In this document: piece after piece, positions 1 through 7,417 of the stretch | How positions within the stretch are numbered: position 1 is the stretch's first letter | Layout of the letters: every line of letters begins with the position of its first letter | NCBI GenBank assembly: GCA_019689515.1 | Contig: JADGHI010000178.1 | Coordinates: 1-7,417, forward strand | DNA: 7,417 nucleotides | Origin: Acetobacteraceae bacterium | Lineage (GTDB): Bacteria; Pseudomonadota; Alphaproteobacteria; Acetobacterales; Acetobacteraceae | Direction of reading: 5' to 3' | Translations under genes and position numbers: made by a program | The notes under the pieces: model-generated | The model's database searches: none | What the model saw: the letters and a program-made list of their open reading frames with translations, nothing else | What the model was told of the DNA's origin: nothing

Positions 1-2349
<2,349 letters not shown>

Positions 2350-2355
2350 CGGCAT

Positions 2356-2359
2356 CTCC
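2356..2359 (-). promoter_or_regulatory. Ribosome binding site of lon
   Basis: Read on the minus strand, GGAG lies six bases before the ATG at 2349, inside the 15-base gap after the hsp20 stop. It favours that ATG over the in-frame ATG at 2355, which directly touches the GGAG. Confidence 0.7.
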
Positions 2360-2364
2360 GCGGC

Positions 2365-2784
2365 TCAGATGGTTTTTTCGAGCCTGACCAACAAGCAGCC
2401 ATGCACGAGCGAATGCCGCACGGAGGCGGCGTCGTAGCGCCCCGGCGGCAGCGGGACGCGGCGCTCGAACCGTCCGAGCGGCAGTTCAAGCCGATGGATC
2501 ACGGCGGCGTGCAACTCGGGCGGCAATTGGCGCATGCCTGACACGCGCAGGACGCCGTCCTCGATCACGGCCTCGACAGCGGCAGGGTCCACGCCGGGGA
2601 GCGCGACGAGGATCAGCACCTCGCCTTCCGTCTCCAGCACGTCCGCGGGCGGCTGCCAGGCCGGAAGGCGCGCCGCCGCGGCGGCGCGGAGCGGCTCGAA
2701 GAAGCGGCGGTGCAGGCGCTCGGCGCGGGCGACGGCCTCGCACGCTTCGGCCCACATCCAGTTCTCGATCTCGTCCCTGCGCAT
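2365..2784 (-). CDS. Small heat-shock protein, Hsp20/alpha-crystallin family
   Basis: ATP-independent holdase chaperone of the cytoplasm, 139 residues. The N-terminal part (1-42) is helical and rich in Ala and Arg. The alpha-crystallin domain covers about 46-137. It opens with PADVLETEGEVLILVALPGVDP (47-68), the usual start of the domain, followed by DGVLRVSGMR (76-85), then GRFERRVPLPPG (104-115), and it ends with the beta-strand HGCLLVRLEK (128-137) in place of the usual NGVLTVRLPK. There is essentially no C-terminal extension and no I-x-I/V anchoring motif, which in this family helps large oligomers form. I infer it may stay in small assemblies or use another contact. The start is ATG at 2784, chosen because GGGGAG lies seven bases upstream. 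The frame stays open farther upstream, but that sequence has no family features. It is the first gene of an apparent hsp20-lon operon. Confidence 0.93.
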   Translation of the reverse strand: MRRDEIENWMWAEACEAVARAERLHRRFFEPLRAAAAARLPAWQPPADVLETEGEVLILVALPGVDPAAVEAVIEDGVLRVSGMRQLPPELHAAVIHRLELPLGRFERRVPLPPGRYDAASVRHSLVHGCLLVRLEKTI

Positions 2785-2791
2785 CACGGAA

Positions 2792-2797
2792 CTCCCC
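2792..2797 (-). promoter_or_regulatory. Ribosome binding site of the Hsp20 gene
   Basis: GGGGAG on the minus strand, seven bases before the ATG at 2784. This spacing fixes the start and shows that the open frame reaching back to about 2985 is not part of the protein. Confidence 0.75.
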
Positions 2798-2921
2798 GCA
2801 GGCCGCCCGAGGCCCCGCCCGCTCGCCCGTCCGCGGTGCGGCCGGGACGCAGCGGGGGCGGGAGCGGCATCCGACGGACCACACCACCACCGCGCGGCGT
2901 GGCCGACAATGACCTGGATCA

Positions 2922-2942
2922 GAATGCCCGCCCTGCGCATTC
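2922..2942. repeat. Inverted repeat, 6-base arms with 9-base spacer
   Basis: GAATGC at 2922-2927 and GCATTC at 2937-2942 are perfect reverse complements. The dyad lies about 140 bases upstream of the Hsp20 start, in the divergent region. Its AT-containing arms stand out from the GC-rich surroundings. It could be an operator, but six-base arms can also arise by chance. Confidence 0.4.
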
Positions 2943-3113
2943 GTTCCTGCCCTACGGCGGCGGCGCCCGGTGCGAACCTCGCCATCGGACCCGCGGCGTG
3001 CCCCGCCTCACAAGGGGGAGCCCGCCGGCCTAGGGAACCGCCGCCCGGCTCCCGGCTTCACCCCGCCGAACGACGACCGCGCGGAACCGACAGGCGCTGC
3101 CCTCCCCCGCCCG

Positions 3114-3611
3114 ATGACGCCCAGGCTCTTCCTCGACCTCGACGGCGTGCTCGCCGACTTCGACCGCGGCGTGCAGGCCGTGACCGGCAGGCGGCCGGAG
3201 GGGCTGCCGCGGAAGGCGATGTGGGCCGCGCTCGCCCGCGCGCCGGACTTCTTCGAGACCCTGGAACTCATGGAGGATGCGGAGGCGCTCTGGCGGTTCA
3301 GCGCGCCGCACCGCCCGGCCATCCTCACCGGCCTGCCGCTCGGAAGCTGGGCGCCGGAGCAGAAGCGCCGCTGGGTGGCACGGGTGCTGGGCGCGCATGT
3401 GCCGGTCATCACCTGCATGAGCCGCGACAAGCCGCGCTGGTCCGGGCCGGGCCATGTCCTCGTGGACGACCGCGCCCCGGCGCGCGAGGGCTGGGAGCGC
3501 CGGAGCGGCGTCTTCGTCCACCACGTCTCGGCCGAGCGCAGCATCGCCGCGCTGCGGCGCCTCGGCTTCGAGGGGAGGCAGCCCCCGAGGAGCCGGGCGG
3601 TGGCAGAGTGA
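3114..3611 (+). CDS. HAD-superfamily phosphatase, 5'(3')-nucleotidase-like
   Basis: 165-residue soluble hydrolase with the compact HAD fold. Motif I is LFLDLDGVLADFD (5-17): Asp8 would be the nucleophile and Asp10 the acid/base. Motif II is the Thr of AILTGLP (Thr72). Motif III is Lys106 in SRDKPRW. Motif IV is LVDDR, with Asp118 and Asp119 as Mg2+ ligands. The DLDGVLADFD form and the short helical cap between motifs I and II (about 18-65) resemble the deoxyribonucleotidase-like (NT5C-type) branch, so a small phosphorylated metabolite or nucleotide is a reasonable substrate; this is inference from the family. The start is ATG at 3114, four residues before the motif I strand. No good ribosome binding site precedes it, so it may be leaderless or weakly translated. 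Sequence upstream in the same frame looks non-coding. It is divergent from hsp20-lon and separated from ndh by 421 bases, so probably monocistronic. Confidence 0.85.
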   Translation: MTPRLFLDLDGVLADFDRGVQAVTGRRPEGLPRKAMWAALARAPDFFETLELMEDAEALWRFSAPHRPAILTGLPLGSWAPEQKRRWVARVLGAHVPVITCMSRDKPRWSGPGHVLVDDRAPAREGWERRSGVFVHHVSAERSIAALRRLGFEGRQPPRSRAVAE

Positions 3612-3642
3612 GGGGCGGCGTGCCCGTGCTTGCGCACCGTTC

Positions 3643-3665
3643 CGGCGGCCTCCCGGAAGCCGCCG
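3643..3665 (+). terminator. Hairpin after the HAD gene, possible terminator
   Basis: Perfect 7-base stem CGGCGGC/GCCGCCG with a 9-base loop, 31 bases after the HAD stop. A second small hairpin, CGCAG-CGAAA-CTGCG (3668-3682), follows at once. Neither has a T-run after it, so this is not a classic intrinsic terminator. GC-rich genomes often use such stems without a T tract, but chance stems are also common at this base composition. Confidence 0.3.
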
Positions 3666-3784
3666 CGCGCAGCGAAACTGCGGAACCATGGGGAACGAAG
3701 GCCCGTGGGCAGCCTTTGGGTCCCGCCGCCATACCGACTGAGGACCGACCGACGGCGCGCAACATGGACACCGCCACCGCCCCG

Positions 3785-3802
3785 GTCCGCGTCCGCGTCC
3801 GC
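3785..3802. repeat. Three tandem copies of GTCCGC
   Basis: Three exact 6-base copies in the non-coding gap upstream of ndh. In one frame they read as Val-Arg repeats. Probably a low-complexity slip product; no function can be assigned. Confidence 0.55.
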
Positions 3803-4013
3803 GGCGCCGCGCGGCCGAAGGGCCCTTGCCGCAGCGCGGCCCGATGCCTCGTCGTCACCGCCGGGGCGTGCGCACCCGGTGGCGGCAGTCGGCCCTATCC
3901 TACGAGCCGCGCCCAGGCGGTGCCGGCGCTCCTTCCCGGCGGGTCCGCCTGCCCCGATCCTGCCGCGCACGAGCCCGCGCCGGCCGGCGGCGGCCGAGAG
4001 CGCGTGGCAAGGG

Positions 4014-4020
4014 AAGGAGG
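4014..4020 (+). promoter_or_regulatory. Ribosome binding site of ndh
   Basis: AAGGAGG, a near-perfect Shine-Dalgarno sequence, 12 bases before the GTG at 4033. The spacing is slightly long, but no other start codon lies nearer in frame, and the conserved Rossmann strand begins five residues after this GTG. Confidence 0.7.
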
Positions 4021-4032
4021 CGCAGGCCGATC

Positions 4033-5343
4033 GTGACCCAACCTTTCCGCGTGGTGATCGTCGGCGCGGGCTTCGGCGGCCTCGAGGCCGCGCGCGCCCT
4101 GGCGCGCGCAGGGCCGCCGCGCGGGACGGTCGAGGTCACCCTGGTGGACCGGCAGAACCACCACCTGTTCCAGCCGCTGCTCTACCAGGTGGCGACCGCC
4201 GCCCTCTCGCCGGGCGACATCGCCTGGCCGGCGCGGTCCATCTTCCGCCGGCAGCGCAACCTGGCCGTCATCATGGCGGAGGTCGCCGGCGTGGACACGG
4301 AGGCGCGGCTCGTCCACACGCGCGAGGGGCTCGCCCTCCCCTACGACGCGCTGATGCTCGCCACCGGCACCACACACTCCTATTTCGGCCGGGACGAATG
4401 GGCAGCGGTCGCGCCCGGCCTCAAGACCATCGCGGACGCGACCGAGATCCGCGGCCGCCTGCTGCTCGCCTTCGAGCGCGCCGAGATCGCGGCCGACGCG
4501 GACGAGCAGCGCCGGCTGCTCACCTTCGCCGTGGTCGGCGGCGGCCCGACCGGCGTCGAGATGGCCGGCGCGATGGTCGAGCTCGCGCGCCACACGCTGC
4601 GGGGCGAGTTCCGCCGCATCGACCCCGCCGCCATGACGCGCGTCGTGCTGATCGAGGCCGGGCCGCGGCTCCTGCCCAGCTTCCCCGAGGACCTGTCGCG
4701 CTACGCGCACCGCTCGCTCGAGCGGATGGGCGTGCAGGTGCTGACGGAGACGCTTGTCACCGGCTGCGACGGCGAGGGCGTGCAGTGCGGCGACGGGCGG
4801 CGCATCCCCGCCAGCACCATCGTCTGGGCGGCGGGCGTGACGGCCACGCCGGCGGGCACCTGGATCGAGGCGCCGCGCGACCGTGCGGGGCGCATCACGG
4901 TGATGCCGGACCTCTCCGTCCCCGGTCATCCGGAGATCTTCGCCATCGGCGACCTCGCAGCGGCAACCGACGCGGAGGGGCGGCCGGTGCCGGGCATCGC
5001 GCCGGCGGCAAAGCAGATGGGCCGATATGTCGGCCGGCTGCTCGCCGCGCGGGCCGCCGGAGGGCAGCGCTCACCGGCGCCGCCATTCGTGTATCGCCAC
5101 TACGGCGACCTCGCCACCATCGGACGCCGCTCCGCCGTGGTCGCGCTGGGCCGCATCCGCCTCACCGGCCTGATCGGCTGGTGGTTCTGGGGGATCGCCC
5201 ACATCTGGTTCCTGATCGGCTTCCGCAGCCGCGTCGTCGTCTCCTTCGAGTGGCTGTGGAGCTACCTGACCTTCCAGCGCGGCGCCCGCCTGATCACCTG
5301 GCGGCGCCCGCGCGGCGGCGGCGACGCGCCGGGGCGGGGCTGA
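4033..5343 (+). CDS. ndh: Type II NADH:quinone oxidoreductase (NDH-2)
   Basis: 436-residue monotopic flavoenzyme on the inner face of the cytoplasmic membrane. It passes electrons from NADH via FAD to quinone without pumping protons. The first Rossmann motif, VVIVGAGFGGLEAA (7-20), binds FAD, with Asp39 at the end of strand 2 for the ribose. FQPLLYQVAT (46-55) is a family hallmark. The second Rossmann motif is VVGGGPTGVEMAG (167-179), followed by VVLIEAG with Glu208, an acidic residue that favours NADH over NADPH. IFAIGDLA (302-309) closes the FAD site. APAAKQMGRYVG (323-334) carries the AxxxxQ quinone/flavin-site signature. YRHYGDLATIGRRSAVV (354-370) and the aromatic, basic C-terminal helix region (about 379-420) form the membrane anchor. 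Length is normal. The start is GTG at 4033; sequence before it in frame is Arg/Pro-rich and non-conserved. It is convergent with the next gene, 12 bases away. Confidence 0.95.
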   Translation: MTQPFRVVIVGAGFGGLEAARALARAGPPRGTVEVTLVDRQNHHLFQPLLYQVATAALSPGDIAWPARSIFRRQRNLAVIMAEVAGVDTEARLVHTREGLALPYDALMLATGTTHSYFGRDEWAAVAPGLKTIADATEIRGRLLLAFERAEIAADADEQRRLLTFAVVGGGPTGVEMAGAMVELARHTLRGEFRRIDPAAMTRVVLIEAGPRLLPSFPEDLSRYAHRSLERMGVQVLTETLVTGCDGEGVQCGDGRRIPASTIVWAAGVTATPAGTWIEAPRDRAGRITVMPDLSVPGHPEIFAIGDLAAATDAEGRPVPGIAPAAKQMGRYVGRLLAARAAGGQRSPAPPFVYRHYGDLATIGRRSAVVALGRIRLTGLIGWWFWGIAHIWFLIGFRSRVVVSFEWLWSYLTFQRGARLITWRRPRGGGDAPGRG

Positions 5344-5352
5344 CCTGCTCGA

Positions 5353-5369
5353 CCCTCAGCCGGCGAGGG
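5353..5369. terminator. Small hairpin at the ndh / small-protein convergence
   Basis: CCCTC-AGCCGGC-GAGGG, a 5-base stem and 7-base loop, ten bases after the ndh stop and overlapping the last codons of the opposing gene. It could end both convergent transcripts, but it is short and has no T-run. Confidence 0.2.
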
Positions 5370-5739
5370 AGATCCAGAGGGCGATGACGGCGAGCGCGAC
5401 GCCGAGCAGCGCGGCGCCGCCGACGCCAAGGCCGAGCCGGGTGCCGCCATGGTCGAAGGCGTGCGGCGGCGGAGGGGGCCGCTCGCGCTCGGCGCGGCGT
5501 TCGGCAGCCACCGCCTTGGGGTCCTGCGGCGCCCCCGCCGCCTCGTCGTCGGTGCCGACCGGCGACGCCGCCGGGTCGAGGGCCGGAACCTTGTCGCCGG
5601 TCGCGCCGCTGTCGATGTCCTGCCGGAGCTGCGCGGTCGTGGATGTGCGCGAATGATCCGGGGAGGGCGGCGGCCGTGGCCGCGGCTCCAGCTCCGTCGG
5701 GTCGTCGTGCCGGGGCATGTCGTCGTCGGGGCGGGCCAT
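5356..5739 (-). CDS. Unknown small protein with disordered body and C-terminal membrane helix
   Basis: 127 residues; I cannot assign a named family. Residues 1-30 are rich in Asp, Pro and Arg. Residues 41-69 hold a Gly/Asp/Pro-rich stretch (DIDSGATGDK, then DPAASPVGTDDEAAG) that looks like a conserved motif block. I recall similar wording in hypothetical proteins of other alphaproteobacteria but cannot verify it. Residues 74-92 are charged and end in a run of six prolines. Residues 102-125 form one hydrophobic helix (GLGVGGAALLGVALAVIALW) with only a few residues after it, and no signal peptide precedes it. This is the layout of a tail-anchored inner-membrane protein with a cytoplasmic body. 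The start is ATG at 5739, backed by AGGGAG eight bases upstream; the GTG at 5748 lies inside that site. High-GC codon choice matches its neighbours. It is probably monocistronic, convergent with ndh and 236 bases downstream of livM. Confidence 0.75.
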   Translation of the reverse strand: MARPDDDMPRHDDPTELEPRPRPPPSPDHSRTSTTAQLRQDIDSGATGDKVPALDPAASPVGTDDEAAGAPQDPKAVAAERRAERERPPPPPHAFDHGGTRLGLGVGGAALLGVALAVIALWISLAG

Positions 5740-5747
5740 GGGTAGCA

Positions 5748-5753
5748 CTCCCT
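5748..5753 (-). promoter_or_regulatory. Ribosome binding site of the small membrane protein
   Basis: AGGGAG on the minus strand, eight bases before the ATG at 5739. It decides between that ATG and a GTG at 5748, which overlaps the site itself and so cannot use it. Confidence 0.7.
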
Positions 5754-5860
5754 GCAGCCGGACCGAAGGCGAGGGAGAGGCAAGCGGACAGCGCTCTGCG
5801 CGCGGCCCGGAAACGGCGGCGACAGGCGGTGCCGGCCCCGACAGATCCCGGGCCCTCCCT

Positions 5861-5880
5861 CACGCCCCCGAACACGCCCC
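5861..5880. repeat. Direct repeat of CACGCCCC, 12-base period
   Basis: Two identical 8-base copies (5861-5868 and 5873-5880) separated by CGAA, in the gap between livM and the small membrane protein gene. A 6-base inverted repeat, CCTCAC (5858-5863) and GTGAGG (5887-5892), encloses them. Possible binding site or terminator stem; the function is unknown. Confidence 0.35.
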
Positions 5881-5916
5881 GTGACGGTGAGGCCACATGA
5901 ACAGGCGGTGATTTCC

Positions 5917-5939
5917 CCGCCACAACGGCGCGGTGGCGG
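5917..5939 (-). terminator. Hairpin after livM, possible terminator
   Basis: Perfect 7-base stem CCGCCAC/GTGGCGG with a 9-base loop, 36 bases after the livM stop on the minus strand. GGAAAT follows rather than a T-run, so Rho-independent termination is doubtful. Its position at the end of the livHM transcript is the main support. Confidence 0.3.
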
Positions 5940-5975
5940 CCGGCGTCGCGCCGATGCAGCGGCCGCGTGCGCGCC

Positions 5976-6962
5976 CTACCCTCGCGCCAGCACCTGACGC
6001 CAGAGCCCGACCAGTCCGCCGGGGAGGAAGGCGAGCACCACGATCAGCGTGCTGCCGAGCACGATCGCGTCCACATCCCCGCCGAAGGAGAGGAACCGCT
6101 CCTGCCCCAGGATCAGCGCCGTGCCGAGCAGCGGGCCGAGCAGCAGCCGGCGGCCGATGATGACCACGGCCGTCAGCATCAGCACGAGGAAATAGGTCTC
6201 GAACAGGTCCGGTCCGACATAGGCGCGCTGGTAGGCGTAAAGCCATCCCGCCGCGCCGCTGACCGGCGCCGAGAGCACCAGCACCGCGAGCCGCACCCGC
6301 CCGACATCCACCCCCGACATGGTCGCAAGCCGCGGGTTGAGGTGCGACATCACCGCGCGCGTGCCGAGCCGCGAGCAGCGGAACCGCGCCACGAGGTAGA
6401 GCGTGGCGAGCAGCAGCGCGAAGGCGACGGGCCAGAGCTCGGCGTCCGTGCCGGCGGTGAAGCGCAGCGGCCCGATGGAGAGGTCGAGCGGCGGCACGCC
6501 GACGATGCCGTCCGAGCCGCCGAGGAAGTCCCAGTTGTGCGCGATCGCCGCGGCGACGACGGCAGCAGCGTAGGTGACGAGGGAGAAGACGAACTCCCGC
6601 AGCCGCAGCGTGATCAGGCCGAGGAAGGCGGCGATCAGCGCCGATGCCGCCAGCGCGCCGAGCAGCGTCCCCCAGCCGCCCCAGCCGGCCCGCGTCGCGA
6701 GCAGCCCGGCGGCGTAGGCGCCCGCGGCGAAGAAGACGGTGTGGGCGAGGCTGACCTCGCCGAGGTCGGAGAGGACGAGGTCGAGCCCGTAGGCCATGAC
6801 GGCGAAGATCGCGAGCACCACGCAGGCGCTGAGCACCCGCCCGCCGATCAGCGCGGGCAGGAGGTAGAACGCCGCGGCCGCAGCGACCAGCGCCAGGGCA
6901 CGCAGTGCCGCGGTGCGCGATGCGCCGACGCGTGGCCCCGCGGGCCGCAGCGTGGCGCTCAC
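5976..6962 (-). CDS. livM: Branched-chain amino-acid-type ABC transporter permease LivM
   Basis: 328-residue inner-membrane permease of a HAAT/Liv-type importer, which takes up branched-chain amino acids or related compounds such as amides, urea or aromatic acids. Hydrophobic segments lie near 21-40, 44-64, 72-90, 98-118, 125-142, 176-192, 226-245, 254-270, 273-287 and 298-315. LSDLGEVSLAHTVFFAAGAYAAG (64-86) is the LivM hallmark, as is GGSDGIVGVP (148-157). The cytoplasmic loop that docks on the ATPases is SRLGTRAVMSHLNPRLATMSGVDV (197-220). It keeps the closing G-[IV]-D but has MSHLNP where the family usually has RENE-like residues. The start is GTG at 6962, which overlaps the livH stop by four bases (GTGA), so translation is coupled. 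No ATPase gene follows livM here; 236 bases later comes an unrelated small gene. The substrate cannot be told from the permease alone. Confidence 0.92.
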   Translation of the reverse strand: MSATLRPAGPRVGASRTAALRALALVAAAAAFYLLPALIGGRVLSACVVLAIFAVMAYGLDLVLSDLGEVSLAHTVFFAAGAYAAGLLATRAGWGGWGTLLGALAASALIAAFLGLITLRLREFVFSLVTYAAAVVAAAIAHNWDFLGGSDGIVGVPPLDLSIGPLRFTAGTDAELWPVAFALLLATLYLVARFRCSRLGTRAVMSHLNPRLATMSGVDVGRVRLAVLVLSAPVSGAAGWLYAYQRAYVGPDLFETYFLVLMLTAVVIIGRRLLLGPLLGTALILGQERFLSFGGDVDAIVLGSTLIVVLAFLPGGLVGLWRQVLARG

Positions 6963-7417
6963 CGCCCGCCCCCGCCGCGCGTGGCGAGGCCGCCCGGGCG
7001 CAGCACCAGCACGGCCGTCAGCACCGCGAAGCTTGCCGCCGTGGTGTAGGCGGGCGAGACGAAGCCGCCGAACAGCGCGTTGAACAGGCCGAGTCCGAGC
7101 CCCGCAAGGTAGCTGCCTGTCACCGAGCCGATGCCGCCGAGCACGACGACGACGAAGGTGACGATCACCTCCTCGAAGCCGATCGAGGTGAGGATCGGCG
7201 TGCGCGGCGCGACCAGCGCCGCCGCCAGCGCCACCGCCGCCCCCTCGAAGGCGAAGACGCCGAGATAGACCCGCCGCACATCAATCCCCGCGAGCTGGGC
7301 GAGCAGCGGATCCTCCGCCACCATCCGCGCGGTGCGGCCGAGCCGGCCGCCCTCCACGACCAGGCGCAGGAGAGCGAAGACGAGGATGGTGACGAGGACG
7401 ATCAGCAGGTCCTGCAT
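6959..7417 (-). CDS. livH: Branched-chain amino-acid-type ABC transporter permease LivH, C-terminal half
   Basis: 152 visible residues of a membrane permease that pairs with LivM. The family is about 285-310 residues, so roughly the N-terminal half lies beyond base 7417. The ATG at the very end of the window is most likely an internal Met. Visible parts: a membrane helix (2-20), the ATPase-docking loop GRTARMVAEDPLLAQLAGIDV (27-47), helices at about 50-70 and 82-97, the LivH signature VLGGIGSVTGSYLAGLGLG (92-110), and a last helix (about 122-140) ending in RPGGL, the usual family ending. A short Gly/Arg tail follows. The stop overlaps the livM GTG start by four bases, which shows an operon reading livH then livM. 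Confidence 0.93.
   Translation of the reverse strand: MQDLLIVLVTILVFALLRLVVEGGRLGRTARMVAEDPLLAQLAGIDVRRVYLGVFAFEGAAVALAAALVAPRTPILTSIGFEEVIVTFVVVVLGGIGSVTGSYLAGLGLGLFNALFGGFVSPAYTTAASFAVLTAVLVLRPGGLATRGGGGR

Larger units (their letters stand above)
2785..3113. other. Divergent intergenic region between hsp20-lon and the HAD gene
   Basis: 329 bases that should hold the promoters for both directions. I found no convincing sigma-70 or sigma-32 promoter. Visible structure: an inverted repeat GAATGC-N9-GCATTC at 2922-2942; a GGAAC-N16-CATT look-alike of the alphaproteobacterial EcfG promoter on the minus strand (2947 down to 2923); and a 7-base tandem repeat CCCGGCT at 3044-3057. No ORF here has a family signature. 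Confidence 0.6.
3612..4032. other. 421-base region between the HAD gene and ndh
   Basis: Holds no gene I can firmly support. It contains two hairpins just after the HAD stop (3643-3665 and 3668-3682), two GGAAC boxes ten bases apart (3682-3686 and 3692-3696), a three-copy GTCCGC tandem repeat (3785-3802), and the ndh ribosome binding site (4014-4020). An ATG-initiated frame of 90 codons (3764-4036) ends in a TGA that overlaps the ndh GTG start, but its codon bias is weaker than in the confirmed genes. Confidence 0.6.

Noticed and set aside
2785..2880. A ROSE-type RNA thermometer in the hsp20 leader
   Set aside because: ROSE elements have a local hairpin pairing the Shine-Dalgarno with a nearby pyrimidine-rich segment. 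The only good partner for GGGGAG here is a CTCCC about 70 bases away, so I cannot support it without folding.
2922..2942. A CIRCE element for HrcA
   Set aside because: The 9-base spacer fits, but CIRCE arms are TTAGCACTC/GAGTGCTAA and these arms (GAATGC/GCATTC) differ.
2785..2985. An extended N-terminus of the Hsp20 protein
   Set aside because: GGGGAG seven bases before the ATG at 2784 and the normal family length of about 140 residues argue that the upstream frame is not translated as part of Hsp20.
2979..3016. A sigma-32 promoter starting at CTTGTGAG on the minus strand
   Set aside because: The only CCGAT-like -10 element lies 22 bases after CTTG, outside the allowed spacing, and the match is poor.
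3008..3970. Long minus-strand frames across the HAD gene and the gap before ndh
   Set aside because: Arg/Gly/Ala-rich translations without motifs. The plus strand has intact HAD motifs in the same place.
3826..4032. An N-terminal extension of ndh back to an ATG at 3826
   Set aside because: The 69 extra residues are Arg/Pro-rich with no conservation signal, and the ribosome binding site at 4014-4020 plus the position of the Rossmann strand support the GTG at 4033.
5967..7049. A 360-codon plus-strand open frame antisense to livM and livH
   Set aside because: The product is a charged, low-complexity Arg/Glu/His string, while the minus strand encodes typical permease helices with family signatures. 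It is a shadow frame.

Overview
The window looks like chromosomal DNA from a very GC-rich alphaproteobacterium. The codons are strongly biased to G or C in the third position. The protein style (Lon with an FVW-type C-terminal end, Hsp20 directly upstream of lon, NDH-2, a Liv-type ABC transporter) suggests Rhodospirillales/Acetobacteraceae. That placement is inference from style, not from a marker gene. I saw no mobile element, CRISPR array, tRNA or rRNA.

Layout. (1) Positions 1-2784, minus strand: a two-gene protein-quality-control operon. It starts with a small heat-shock protein (Hsp20, 2365-2784) and continues after 15 bases into the ATP-dependent protease Lon (1-2349), whose last few dozen residues lie outside the window. 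Lon keeps its Walker A and B motifs and its Ser-Lys catalytic dyad. (2) 2785-3113: a divergent intergenic region with a 6-9-6 inverted repeat and a weak general-stress-promoter look-alike. (3) 3114-3611, plus strand: a small HAD-superfamily phosphatase resembling 5'(3')-nucleotidases. (4) 3612-4032: a 421-base gap with two hairpins, tandem GGAAC boxes and a possible leader reading frame whose stop overlaps the next start. (5) 4033-5343, plus strand: a type II NADH dehydrogenase (NDH-2). (6) 5356-5739, minus strand: a 127-residue unknown protein with a disordered proline- and charge-rich body and one C-terminal membrane helix, convergent with ndh and only 12 bases from it. (7) 5976-7417, minus strand: the two permease genes of a branched-chain-amino-acid-type (LivH/LivM) ABC importer. 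They overlap by 4 bases, and the livH end is cut by the window edge.

How the genes relate: Hsp20 and Lon form a plausible functional pair, with a holdase delivering or protecting unfolded proteins and a protease degrading them. LivH and LivM form the membrane pore of one importer. Its ATPases and binding protein are not in the window and do not follow livM, so they must lie upstream or elsewhere. The HAD enzyme, NDH-2 and the small membrane protein look like independent housekeeping or accessory genes. Nothing here is clearly a new system. The items most worth a second look are the unknown tail-anchored protein, the gap upstream of ndh, and the possible stress regulation of hsp20-lon.
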